Positions 48,700 to 59,947 of a DNA stretch of 64,000 nt are shown one piece after another; the first letter of the stretch is position 1, and each line of letters opens with the position of its first letter. This stretch comes from Clarireedia homoeocarpa (Eukaryota > Ascomycota > Leotiomycetes > Helotiales > Rutstroemiaceae): assembly GCA_001465935.1 (NCBI GenBank), contig LNKV01000011.1, positions 374,743 through 438,742 on the forward strand. Direction: 5' to 3'. Under the pieces are notes generated by a model, which did no database searches, was not told the DNA's origin, and saw only the letters and a program-made list of their open reading frames with translations. The translations under genes were made by a program, and so were the position numbers.

Positions 48700-49513
48700 G
48701 ATGAGATGTGGCGATGGCAAAGATAGCAGAGTTGATCAAGATCAAAGTTGCTGTTAGGATATACGTCCGTCTTGAACTACTCCAGGCCTTGGGGTGTAAC
48801 AATGTGGTTTGAAAATCGTGGTAGTAGGTTCAACCTGTCTCAACAGACTTCACGTATCACTGAGAGCGCCAGGCGTAAGTCAAAGGAAGCTATATTCATA
48901 ATCTCGTGAATGGACTAAAGTGTTTCAGGGAGATAAGCCATCAGATATTCAAAAGAGGACCGGCATGCGTTCAGGGGTCTGGATGAATATGTGGGGTATG
49001 GTGGAGAATCCACATGTTATGGGGTAATTCTTCGAGCGCAGCGAGAATACTATTTTGACCAAGGTTACTAACAAATGACGCTCCGCTGGCACTCCGACAA
49101 AAGTATAAAATTCAATAGAACCAAAACGCAATTATGGAACTTGAACGTAGCCACAGGTGGGTGAAGTTCGGAATGTGGGTGTTGCATGCTGGCGTTAGTA
49201 GCGCTAATCCATGTTTCTACTTGCGCTTTTATCGAAGCGGGGAAACTGGTTAAAGTGCGGTCTAATCCCTGACCGGGGGAAGGGGATTGGGTTACTTCCG
49301 TACTGTACTGTGGTGAAATTCTTAGCCGTTCGGTAAATCAACCTCCACATATATTGAGGCTTCCCCGGCCTCCACTCAACCGACTCCCACTTCCCTTTCC
49401 ACGTCTCGCTGATTAGTTCTATCACACCGGGTTATCTCACGGATTGCATCTTTTCATGTCCGATTCCGAGCTCCGGCGAAGGTGCTTGACGAATTGCAGT
49501 GATTTACGGGACA
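48700..49513. promoter_or_regulatory. Shared promoter region of dioxygenase and regulator
   Basis: 814 bp between divergent ATGs at 48699 and 49514. Such a region is where a Zn2Cys6 regulator often binds its own and its target promoter. CGG/CCG triplets are present (near 49355-49370 and 49467) but no spaced palindrome was clear enough to call. Confidence 0.4.
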
Positions 49514-52500
49514 ATGCAAGACGGATTGAGGGACCAATCTATTCCGAGTACGGAAGCCACTATCCTCGTTCCCGGTAACACCAACCACAGCGGTACGAAA
49601 CATGCCTTCGAATCAGATGAAGTGTCGCCCAATAGCGAACCACAAAAACGATTAGCCATACACAAGTGCAGAATCTGCGCACGCTCCTATGAGAGGGCTG
49701 ACAGGCTTAGTCGTCACATGAAAACGCACGAGAACGCGCGACAGCACCAGTGTCAGCGTTGCAGAAAGAGCTTTAACAGAGCTGACCTATTAAACCGTCA
49801 CATGACGACACATCTCCGACACGACTCGGGTCAAGATTCTGGGCGTCAGGTCATTCAAAGATCCGAGAGAGCCGGCCAAGCATGTGTCGCATGTGCATCT
49901 GCTAAGGCTAGATGCGAGGATGAAAAGCCTTGCTTGAGATGTAGAAAGAGAAACATTGAGTGCACAGTCGTCAATTCAACGCTATATTATGAGCGACGCA
50001 ATACAATTGATACTGGTGGTGAGCTAGAACATATATCCGTAAGCTCGGGAAGCAATGTAACGGCAGCGACAGGGGGCCGGAATCTAGCCGATGCAGCTCA
50101 ACAGGTACAGCAACGGGCTACGAATACCTTTGATAAACCGGAAGCATTCCAGAACCAGCAAGATATCGGTTTCCAATCCTCAGCCAGTAACCAGATTGGA
50201 AGCAACAATGGATTGGCGGAGCATGCCACTACATTTCCACCTATGCTCACGGAGCCCATGACATCACAGCTAGAAAGTTATGAGATTCACTTTGTTCCTA
50301 ACGATGGGGTTCACCTCGAATTCAACAATATCATGAACGAGATAATGTTCATACCTCAGGCTCATTTCAATAACCAGGATCTCAATATCGACTTCAATGA
50401 TCTTGCTTTCCAAGACGAGCAACTTTCTGCATTTGTCGGAGACAACATGAATGAACTTATCATGACAGAAGCGGATACTCAGGTCTCGCTGCCCAATCGC
50501 GATGTTCGTGCTGGCTATGCTGCATTCAAACGTTCTCCGTGGCTTTGGACGCCTGTTCAGCGTGATACGGTTTTTCGTGATGGAGAAAATCTAGGACTGG
50601 ATGACAGTAGCATCTCCGCTCTCACACCTCGGTCACCTGCTTCAAATCACAACATTCCCAGTTGTGGATTCCCTACGATCAACTTTTCTATGCGTGATAA
50701 GATGTATTATGTGGTTTCCACCATGGATAGATATACCGGCCGCATCCCTCCCTTTCCTTCTCTTACGGTTATAAACCATGTTATAGAAGCATTCTTCATG
50801 CGACAAACATACCAGATAGATAATTGGATTCATGTTCCAAGTATGATGTCTCAAGATATCATTCCAGAATTACTCATATCGCTTGTTCTTGCAGGCTCTA
50901 CTGTCATATCTGTACCGGCAATCTGGAAGATGGGCCTCGTACTACAAGATGTTGTCCGAGTCAAAATAGGGGAACTAGTAAGACTTCAATATTAAACTTG
51001 AGTTGGCACTGATTGACCTTACTAGTGGGATAGAGAGAACAGCGCAACAAGAAAGCTTCAGCCATTACAAGCATGGATGTTGTTACTGGATGGAGGATTA
51101 TGGAGCGGCTTTCAACGGCAAATGGAGTTGGCTGAGAGCTTCTTGCAGCCGATAGTTACGGTACATTTCTTCCTGTTTACTTATTCTATCCCTTTCTAGA
51201 TATGATGAATACATGCTAATTCTTTAAAGATGATGCGCCGAGGTGGCATATTGGATATGAAAGCAGATTCCCAAAGCCTTATTCCGCACGAGTCTGACAC
51301 TGGTCCGATTTTAGAGGCAAAGTGGAAGAAATGGGCACATCATGAATCATTTAAGAGGTAAGTTCCAAGGTATTATCAATGAACTGCACTAATGTCATCT
51401 CTCATGTAGACTGACTATCCATGTGTTCCTTCACGATACCAAAACTTCAATCGCTCTTCAAAAGCATCCTCAATTATCTATAACAGAAATTAAAATCTCA
51501 CTACCAGCCCCACGGTCATTCTTCTTAGCTGGGTCAGCTTTAGAGTGGAAGGAATGTTTTCAAAAACAGAGAACTATCCCAAGGAAGACTAAAATTCATT
51601 TCACTGACATCATGCATGATATACATGTACTTGACGATATGTATTCTGAAGTAGACGTCAATTACTGCTATACTGCTGCTGTACACGGATTCTGGAGCCA
51701 GATCTGGAGCTTTCAAGAATCCTGCAAGTTCCACCGCATCTGGGACAAAAAAGACTCTGTCCATCGATTATGGCTGATGACACAACAACGCGAACTTTAC
51801 CAACAAGTGGAGTCTTATCAACAGAGTCTTCTCAGCTTACAGGTTCCACAGCGTGAGTTACATATCTTGATTGAGCTACTGCTTATGATTTTACATATCT
51901 CACCGGAAGATCTACAAAGCTTTGCAGGAAGGTATGGCGAAGAGGCAGCGTCTCAAGCCTTACTGTCTATGGAGCAATGGTCGGAGACAGAAAGCGCTCG
52001 ACGAGCAGTCTGGCACTCTGGCCAGATATTCCGTTGGGCTGCATTAATGCCTCCCGCTGAGCTCCGAGACTTTTATGCTATCGCTGTCTATTTCTCAACT
52101 CTTTGTCTCTGGGCCTTTGGCCACCTGTCATTATGCAAGAATAGAAGAGGCTTTGCAGAGATGAATTCCGATACGAGATCTTCCGTGGTAGTAATCAATG
52201 TGGAAGACACGACTGATGTGCGTTCTTTTATCACTGGACGCAGATTAAATCCTGTTCTAGCAACCCCTGATTCTGCGGTGCATTCAAATGAAATATCTGG
52301 CGAAGGCAACCACATTTCACTCGATGACCCAAACTCGGTGTTGAAAATGGCACGAGAGTTGTATAAATCTAATTTTCCTTTCGAAGGAGAATCCTTACCA
52401 CCACTTGTGGAAAACATGGGGAAACTGCTGAGAGACCTTGGTAGCCTTCCTGACAGCAGGTTTTCGAGATGCGTGAGTCCTATAGAGCGTGATACTACGC

Positions 52501-52577
52501 CCCAGGACCAAGGGAATCTGCCGGCAATGCCTGTAAACGGATTAGATGGGGCCATGAACCTACCTTCTCTTAGGTAG
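49514..52577 (+). CDS. Transcription factor with two C2H2 fingers, a Zn2Cys6 cluster and a fungal_trans domain
   Basis: Likely pathway regulator. Exons 49514-50977, 51026-51160, 51230-51357 and 51410-52577 give 964 aa. Finger 1: C52, C55, H68, H72 (HKCRICARSYERADRLSRHM); finger 2: C80, C83, H96, H100 (HQCQRCRKSFNRADLLNRHM). Then QACVACASAKARCEDEKPCLRC at about 123-145, with the sixth Cys at 150, forms a binuclear zinc cluster. The C-terminal half (TVINHVIEAFFMRQTYQIDNWIHVPSM, AWMLLLDGGLWSGFQRQMELAESFLQP, LTIHVFLHDTKTSIAL) matches the fungal-specific transcription factor domain. The same double arrangement occurs in a subset of filamentous-fungal regulators. The frame is open to 49499 without an ATG, so the start is 49514. 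It is divergent from the dioxygenase gene. Confidence 0.92.
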
Positions 52578-52905
52578 AATTTCCAACCGATATAGGTCGT
52601 TAAAACCGACCAAACAGAGAACGATAGATGAGGCAGGTTACATTGGCCTCGTTTCATTTTTCACTGTCATCATGTATGCCGAATCTACCTTCAATAATTT
52701 ACGGAAAGAAGAAAGGTCCGTTGCACGAACTAAAACTAGTGATTCCCGCCAATAATGCCCCACACCCACTTGCCGGCCAACATACTAAGCCCAATTTGGT
52801 ATTCGTCCACGACATACACATGTAATATAATTCAGACGAAGGAAATGCAACGACCTCTGATAGACGCATCAACGAAACTCATCACGAATACCGGAGTTTA
52901 CTGCA

Positions 52906-54926
52906 ATGGCATTAAAGTCAAACGAAATCAAGGACCTCCATGAGGTGACAGAAGATATCGAGAATAAACTTATCTTCGAAAAGAATGTCTCCGTTCCACT
53001 GAAGAACTCTCCCCTTCCAGTACGCTGCAATGTCTATCGGCCATTAGTCAAGGAATCAGGTGCGAAATTTCCAGTTCTTATTACTTATGGGCCATACGGG
53101 AAAGATATTCATTATGAGAAGTACGAATTCAATCCCTCTGGGGTGTAAGAGCTTCCTAACAATATCTTCCAGTTTCTTCAGCAAATCTTTCTCAGAAGTC
53201 AATCCCGAGCACAAAAGCAAGTACAGTGCTTGGGAAACTCCAGATCCCGTTTTCTGGACATCTCATGGGTATATTGTTGTTCGTTGTGATGAAAGAGGTC
53301 TGGGACAGTCTCCGGGTTTACTGGATACCATGTCACGAGGCACAAGTGAATGCTTCTTTGATGTGGTCGAGTGGGCAGCTGAACAGGATTGGTCTTCGGG
53401 CAAAGTTGGACTGCTCGGTATTAGTTACTATGCAGGTATGTGTGCAGCTATGAAAGCTCGAGTGTTAGACTTTAACTTGGTATTCTACAGGCAGTCAATG
53501 GAGAGTTGCAGCACGCCGTCCTAAGGGATTGGCTTGTATTATTCCATGGGAGGGTATGACGGACTACTACCGCGACAGATGTCGACATGGTGGCATATTA
53601 TCGGATGGATTCATCCGTTTCTGGTGGAATAGACAGGTCATTACCAATCAATATGGAAGGGCCGGACGAGCTGCGGCAAGATGGGGTGAGGACACGCTTG
53701 AGGGTGATTTGCCCGATGATGTGCTTGCACAAAATCGTAACGATCAGAACATCGACAATGAAAACAACAGATTCCTTGATGATGACTACTATGCTTCGAA
53801 AGACTTCAATTTGGAGGATATCGAAGTACCTCTCCTATCCGTAGCCAACTGGGGTGGAATTTTACTACATCTGAGAGGTATTTTATGTCAAAATTGTACT
53901 AAAAGCTACCTCACTGACCAATTATAGGGAATGTAAATGGATATGCATGGGCTGGGTCGAAGCTTAAGTATCTTCGATTCATCACTGGTCGTCATGATCT
54001 ACCTTTCTATTACAAAGAGGAGGTTGATGTCCAGAAGTCCTTCTTGGACGCATTCCTAAAGGATAAGGACACAGTCGGGTGGGCCACGCCAGGTAAAGTG
54101 GCGCCTGTAAGCGTTATTCTTCGAAAAGGAGACGTTGGCTTCAACAATGCCGAAGCAGAGAAAGCGTATGAAAGGAGAGAAGAATCTGCCTGGCCACTGG
54201 AAGGCACCAAATACACCAAGTTCTACCTAACTCCTAAAAAGGAACTCTCTTCGGAAAGTCCATCATCTCAATCGACAAAGCTCTCATACGAAGCTCTCGG
54301 TAACTTGCAGAACCCCAAGCTAATCCAATTCACCAGCGCACCCTTCGAAGAAGATACCGAGATCACAGGTCATGTGACTGCACGACTTAATGTCTCCGTC
54401 ACCCCAGACGCGGAATCCACAGACCCAGAGAAAGACATTGATCTGTTCTTGACGGTGAGATATCTTTCACCCGACGGAAAAGAGGTCTATTATACTGGAA
54501 CTGCTGGTGATCCTGTTCCCTTGACCAAAGGCTGGCTTCGCGTATCGCTCCGCAAGGTTGCTACAGATCATCCACGCCATCAACCTTATCAACCTTATCG
54601 CGAATACCGTTCCACGGATGTGCAGGAAGTCAAACCCGATATAGCTTATGAGGCTGATGTTGAGATTTGGCCTACGAATGTAGTTGCTGAAAAGGGTGGT
54701 CGGATCGTTCTGGAGGTTGCGTCAGGAGATACGCAAGGATGTGGAATATTTACTCATACGAACGAGAAAGATAGGTATGTGGTCATCAAGAATGTTTGGG
54801 TAGAATCCATGCGCTAATAGTTTTTAAAATAGGCCCAAAGCAAAGTTTTCCGGGATGAACAATATCCACTTCGGTGATGGGTTGGAGAATTATTTGACAT
54901 TGCCGATTATACCTCGTAGAGGTTAA
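52906..54926 (+). CDS. CocE/NonD-type alpha/beta hydrolase (X-Pro dipeptidyl-peptidase S15-like)
   Basis: Hydrolase of the family that includes bacterial cocaine esterase and glutaryl-7-ACA acylase; it would cleave an ester or amide bond. Exons 52906-53120, 53173-53435, 53491-53877, 53928-54774 and 54833-54926 give 601 aa. Seen: oxyanion region LITYGPYGKD, HGYIVVRCDERGLGQSPG, nucleophile elbow GISYYAGSQW with Ser156, an acid/base region GRHDLPFYY, and a C-terminal jelly-roll domain (LIQFTSAPFEEDTEITGHVTARL ... DIDLFLTVRYLSPDGKEVYYTG) that ends FSGMNNIHFGDG..YLTLPIIPRRG. The first junction (donor at 53121, CTAAC branch motif before the acceptor) was chosen over a later donor because the latter leaves an intron under 40 nt. 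The last intron is required to reach the typical family C-terminus; without splicing translation would stop at 54817. No signal peptide, so cytosolic. Confidence 0.9.
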
Positions 54927-55341
54927 GATAGACCTGGGTGAAACTTGAAATTCCCCATCAACTGTAGATACTAGGATAAATTAAAAGCTGTTTCTCTGAG
55001 ATGTCTGAGCGCAGATCAGGCCCTGAATATTCTAGTCTTTTTACGTTCTATGTCTTTGGGAAAATGCCTGTCATTGCCAGAAAAAGGAGAACATGTTGAC
55101 GCCCCGAAGAAAGTCTGGGATCCCTATGTTGCTACCGCCGGGAAGAACGGAACATTGAATTGTCAAATTGATGATCATTAACTCTCTATCTGCTCAAAAT
55201 CTATTGTTGCGAGCTGTGGAGAGGTACTTTCACTTGTTGTTTTTTCGACTTCAAGATGTGGTCCTTGAATTTCTCTACATTCTGTGTATAAGTTTATTCT
55301 CATTTCTGATCTCATTACGTATTCTAAATTTCACCCTCCCC

Positions 55342-55902
55342 TCATTCAGCACTTTTCTTAACCCCAACCATCCCTCCCAGATCCTCCTCCAATTTCTTTC
55401 CCCCATCCAACTCAATCGGCTGCGCATCCACGAGCACATACAACATTCTTGCCCAACTGCTCTTACTCACATTCCTCCACGCATGATTAGTCCCTCTCTG
55501 TACACACGTATCGCCCCTTTTCAGAATCCTCTTCTCCCCAGAGTCCAAAACCAACTCAACCTCCCCCTCTAACACAACTCCGTAGTCGAGACTCGTCGTC
55601 CGATGCATGGGTGATATTGACTCAGGTGGCACATCCACGATGCGGAGAACTGTTCCGCCGGGAACGACAAGACCAGGCGGCGCGGAGAGATATTTGCTGT
55701 AATTTTGGATGTCGGAGGGGTTGGATATCGCGGCGGGGAATGTATTGGTGCAGTACCCGAGGAAGAATTTGGCGCCGCCAGCGTCAGTCCAGGACGCGTT
55801 TGAGGGTACTGAGTCGTCTATGGTAGCGAGGCCATCGGGAGTATGTGTTGTGATATAGCGGTTGAGCTGTGGAAGAGGACTGGGCTCTGTATGGTTGGCC
55901 AT
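55342..55902 (-). CDS. Cupin-domain protein
   Basis: Single exon, 186 aa. Residues ~80-165 form one cupin_2 barrel: GTVLRIVDVPPESISPMHRTTSLDYGVVLEGEVELVLDSGE, then KRILKRGDTCVQRGTNHAWRN. The first motif has His in PMHRT and Glu in GEVEL, and the second has His in TNHAW, so a metal site with at least part of the usual ligands is possible. Small cupins of this kind occur next to fungal oxidative clusters, where some act on polyphenols and others have no known role. It is divergent from the fumarylacetoacetase-like gene (404 bp apart) and convergent with the hydrolase. There is no signal peptide. The reaction cannot be deduced; a ring-cleaving or isomerase role is only a possibility. Confidence 0.87.
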   Translation of the reverse strand: MANHTEPSPLPQLNRYITTHTPDGLATIDDSVPSNASWTDAGGAKFFLGYCTNTFPAAISNPSDIQNYSKYLSAPPGLVVPGGTVLRIVDVPPESISPMHRTTSLDYGVVLEGEVELVLDSGEKRILKRGDTCVQRGTNHAWRNVSKSSWARMLYVLVDAQPIELDGGKKLEEDLGGMVGVKKSAE

Positions 55903-56306
55903 TTTGGGACGTATGGTGGAATATTTGGAGAGTTGAGTATTAGAAAAATTGGGAGAATCCTGAATGCAGTGCTATTTGCCCTCTCGAAATCAGCCATTAA
56001 ATCACACTTTAAAAGTCATCAGGGGAGGTGCTAGCGGTCCACATCGAACGTACCAACACGGTAATTGCTGTAGCGGGGTAGCTGTTCGGGACAGTGGGGG
56101 TGGGGTGAGTTCGGCTGTTAGTTTCGGAGGTTGCGTTTTTTCCATACCAAGACCTCCAGGGCTAATATCTCTTCCATCCAATTACGCGTCTCGGTCTGAG
56201 AAATTGTTATTATTATGTGATTAAGGGCTTGGATGTTGTATCTTGTCGTCGCTGTCTTCAAGGGAAATTCCTATCTACGCACACTGATCAGTTTTGATTA
56301 GCCATT
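55903..56306. promoter_or_regulatory. Shared promoter region of cupin and FAH-family genes
   Basis: 404 bp between divergent start codons at 55902 and 56307. No specific site was recognised. Together with the 356-bp and 814-bp divergent regions it gives the cluster three bidirectional promoters. Confidence 0.4.
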
Positions 56307-57618
56307 ATGTTTTCCTCGCATTTCTCCAGGAAAAATATTCCTTTCGGCATTGCGAGCAGCGATGCTTATCCCAGGCCTTCTGCCGTAACTCGATACGAAG
56401 ACACTGTCATATTTCTTGATAAGCTTGCTGAACATGGTCTTCTAAAGTCCTTGCCAGCCGAGGCCGTAGATGCTTTCTCCCAGGTGAGTTGACTTTCTTG
56501 ACAATCTGCGCAATAATGAGAGCTAATAACTCCTTAGCCCGTTCTCAACGACTTTGCTGCGCTCCCTAAGTCTATACACCAGCAGACTAGAAGCATACTT
56601 CAATCACTGTTGTCAGAAAAAGGTACATCTTCACTTCCACATGGTACCACCGCAGCAGTCGACGAGGTGACAATGCACCTACCAGTCTTGAGCCGTGATT
56701 TCACCGATTTCTCCTGCTCCAAAGACCACGTGCTCAACGCGGGTGAAGCCATACAGGGGAAGCGCTACCTTCCTCCTGGATTCCTCCATTTTCCCATCGG
56801 CTACTCCGGAAGAACTTCTTCGCTGGTCGTCTCTGGAACGCCAGTAGTTCGACCCAAAGGACAATTCAAGAATACTGACGGTAACGTGCAGCATGGTCCA
56901 ACACAACGGTTGGACTATGAGTTGGAAATGGCTTGTGTAGTTGGTAAACCAAGCGAGCTGGGAAAAAGCGTAGCAATCAAAGATGCAGATGAGCATATTT
57001 TCGGGATAGTCGTTGTGAATGATTGGAGTGGTAAGTCGAATTATTCAGGTTCGGTCATACGTGAATGATATTGACTTCCCACTAGCAAGAGACATCCAAG
57101 CTTTGGAGATGCCACCACTAGGACCGCTCAACGGGAAGAGTTTCGGAACCTCTGTATCGCCCTGGATTATCACTCTCGACGCACTGAAAGAATCCGCCAT
57201 CAAAGGAGTACCTCGTGAGATATCAGTAGCATCATATCTGTCAGACCCCGACCCAGTCAACAGCTATGACATTCGTCTAAAAGCCGAACTGGTAACAAAC
57301 GACACATCAACTACCATCTGTGAGACAAATCTCAGCACTATGTATTGGTCGTTTAGAGACATGATTGTGCATCAGACTAGTAATGGGTGTAGCGTTAGGA
57401 CTGGCGACTTACTAGCTACAGGCACGATCTCTGGTTCAACGGATGATAGTCATGGATGTTTATTGGAGCTTACGAAGGGAGGGCAGAAGAGTTTCGCTGT
57501 GGGTGAAGGAGTAGAAAGAGTTTACCTCGAGGATGGTGATGCAATCAGGATTTCGGCGTTGGCTTCTGAGGGTGTTGGGTTTGGTGAATGTATGGGGAAA
57601 ATACTTCCTGCCGTGTAA
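56307..57618 (+). CDS. Fumarylacetoacetase-family hydrolase
   Basis: C-C bond hydrolase; the canonical enzyme splits fumarylacetoacetate into fumarate and acetoacetate at the end of tyrosine/homogentisate breakdown. Exons 56307-56483, 56538-57030 and 57086-57618 give 400 aa, slightly shorter than the usual ~420. Seen: N-terminal domain opening NIPFGIASSD; metal ligand region SRDFTDFSCSKDHVLNAG with Asp116 and the catalytic-type His123; LPPGFLHFPIGYSGRTSSLVVSGTPVVRPKGQ; metal-binding Glu187 and Glu189 in DYELEMACVVG; NDWSARDIQ with Asp221; LGPLNGKSFGTSVSPWIITLDAL with the conserved Lys. The catalytic set appears complete, so activity is likely. No homogentisate dioxygenase or maleylacetoacetate isomerase gene lies in the window, so it may be a cluster-specific paralogue acting on a related ring-fission product rather than the housekeeping enzyme. 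Confidence 0.92.
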
Positions 57619-58553
57619 ATTGGATGATCTTATGACTAGGAATTATCTGCATTCTATTACATCTAGAATCTGACAGGTTCTAGAAATACTGTAGTTAAGT
57701 GTCTGAAAACTTTATATCGACGTAAACCCCATATTCCGAGATGATTGGCAAGGACTTCGTCAACGTTCACTATAATTGCTAGCGCTGACACGTTTTTGTA
57801 TTAGACTCTTTCGAATTCTCAATAGACGGGTATATTCACCTGAAAATCTAATTTTGATGCTCCTCATAAGACATATTAGATTCCAGTACTACCCTCCAAG
57901 ATTTTGGGTTATTGCGCTCCGTTATGACTAACCAAACCTGATTTCAAGATGTAAAGCAATCAAGAGCAACGCGGAATCAAGAAGGTGTTGTTTAAATTGT
58001 GTTTTTGAAAGAGAGGAGTCAGCTTGTGCTCAATAGACATCTAACATTTCATGAGTCTTCGCTGACTGAATTTTTTACATCAGCAGGACCATAACAGCCT
58101 ACTAGATTTTCTTTAACTGGGCCACGGTCAGTTTTCTTAACTTCTATATATTTGAGCATCGATGAAGGCAAAAATGCGACTCCAGATATACATCTTTGTC
58201 CACATCTCGGCACATCATTGCAGTCACACAACGTCTCTGCACTCTGCAAAAACACTGCAGCTGCTTCCCCACGGGGAACCTGGAGCCCCCCAATACAATG
58301 CTAAATCTGACCATATATCAGTACGGGAAAACATAGTGTGGACTGGGGTTCTCACACGGTGGCTATGGCTAAGGTGGAATATCTGTACATTTATCCACGA
58401 GTTGGGGTGTCATATCAAAGTCGATGAGCTGCTTCAGACTTCCCCATGTGGTAGTTGATTCGGGAAACGACATAAAATCGGAGGCTCACTGGCTTTCAGT
58501 ACGCTGCTGTGACTAAGGGAATAACATTTTGCATCTAATCTCGGGTTAATGTT
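57619..58553. other. Intergenic, no gene recognised
   Basis: Right edge of the putative cluster. The open frame at 58162-58458 shows no recognisable domain. Nothing else was seen. Confidence 0.5.
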
Positions 58554-58618
58554 ATGGACTTTCGCTCTGTTTGCTTGGGATATTTGATCGTTGTTACTCT
58601 GCTTTCTGGCGGCGACAG
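58554..58618 (+). other. Possible orphan signal-peptide exon
   Basis: The ATG at 58554 starts MDFRSVCLGYLIVVTLLSGGD, a signal-peptide-like stretch, followed at 58619 by a consensus GTAAGT donor. No clean continuation could be found; a long intron to the GH5 relic downstream would be needed. It may be the remaining first exon of that decayed gene or a chance match. Confidence 0.3.
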
Positions 58619-58856
58619 GTAAGTTGAAATATACCCAAGTGACGATGATATGTGAAATGCTTATATAAAGAGCTTGATTGAGACTTAAAACAACATCGAA
58701 TTGTATTCGTCATTCCGCTTCATTTACAATTGTCTAGCAGTCTTAAATGAAAGCTGACACAAAATTCAGAACACGAAGTCAAGGACTCTCTAGAATCCCC
58801 TTACAGAATTACTTTCGCAAACTTACAGAATGATGATCCCGACCCTCGCCGCCAGT

Positions 58857-59232
58857 CTTCTGGTAAATCTCATCTTTGATGTGCATAATTACTATTTTGC
58901 GGGCAGGCCAAACGATTCAGATACCGTGGACGCAGATATCTGCGCGGATGCGAAGGCTTCGGTTGGAGATGGTAAGTTACCGGTTTTTGTGGGCGAATGG
59001 AGTATCCAGACTGTAAGCAATAATCCTTTTGCGACGTAGAGGAAGAATTTAAATACGGTGATGTATGCGTTTGCGAGATATGATCATGGGAGTGCGTATT
59101 GGACGGCCAAGTTCAGTGGGGATGTACTGTACCGATGGAGGGGCAGGGTGTGCAGGGGGATTACTGGAATTATGAAGGGTCTGTGAAGTTAGAGTATGTG
59201 AATGCTAGTGAGGGTGCAGCGTATTGTTCATA
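58857..59232 (+). pseudogene. Relic of a GH5 exo-beta-1,3-glucanase gene (C-terminal part)
   Basis: The frame from about 58863 reads LIFDVHNYYFAGRPNDSDT, then KLPVFVGEWSIQTVSNNPFAT, meets TAG at 59037-59039, and continues RKNLNTVMYAFARYDHGSAYWTAKFSGD. The coding character then shifts frame and ends GQGVQGDYWNYEGSVKLEYVNASEGAAYCS with TAG at 59230-59232. The VHNYY and GEWS motifs (the latter with the nucleophile Glu) identify GH5 exoglucanases of fungal walls. Only about the last third remains, with one nonsense codon and at least one frameshift, so it is non-functional. Confidence 0.72.
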
Positions 59233-59947
59233 GGTTGAACTCTTGGGGGTGGGTTGAAGACGGAAGAAGATCGTGTACGAAGAGGCGAGTACGACTTCCC
59301 ATATATTCCATCCATATCTTTGTTTCACTGCAACATTTAGGATTCTAAGCTATGGCAATAAATTTCCGAAATAATATAGTCAGGGTTAGCGCATCTACAT
59401 ATATAAAACACAACTGCCTATTTCAAACTGATACAGTATATGATAAGAGTCTTTGACATAACGTTATTAATGACATGTTAATCACGTGACACTGTGCAAG
59501 CAGATGACTGAAAGCGAGGGAGCCCCTATTTTTTGTGCATGATAGGGCGAAGGGACTACATTTGTTGGGTTCTCGATATGATGACTTTCATATCGACGAC
59601 ATCCGGGTTGAGATGTAGATTGTGGCATCGCCCAACCGCAGAATGACAAAACCTCATCTGGATATCCCAGGCTCAAAATTGAAATCAGGGAAGGAGGATG
59701 ATGCGTCAACGGGGAACTTAGTACCGACCACTGAAAAAGGTAGTTCTACAATGACATAGTATTTCCAGAGAAATGAATAATGATTGAGGGTATCATAAAG
59801 AAATCTTGTTATATATATTCTATATATACTCATACATGTGAAATAGCTCCGGGCTCCGTACCTATCGCCTACCCATTTACACAATCATTAAATCTATTCC
59901 CAGTCCAATTCAATTCAAACACCGTTCTAAATCCTAGTACCAACCCT
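59233..59947. other. Intergenic, no gene recognised
   Basis: Between the GH5 relic and the 3' end of the membrane protein gene. AT-rich with a few TATA-like runs near 59812-59830; no coding signal. Confidence 0.5.

Noticed and set aside
53145..53172. Alternative first intron of the CocE-type gene using the donor at 53145
   Set aside because: It would leave an intron of only 28 nt (or 37 nt with the later acceptor); the donor at 53121 gives 52 nt, a branch motif and a better protein match.
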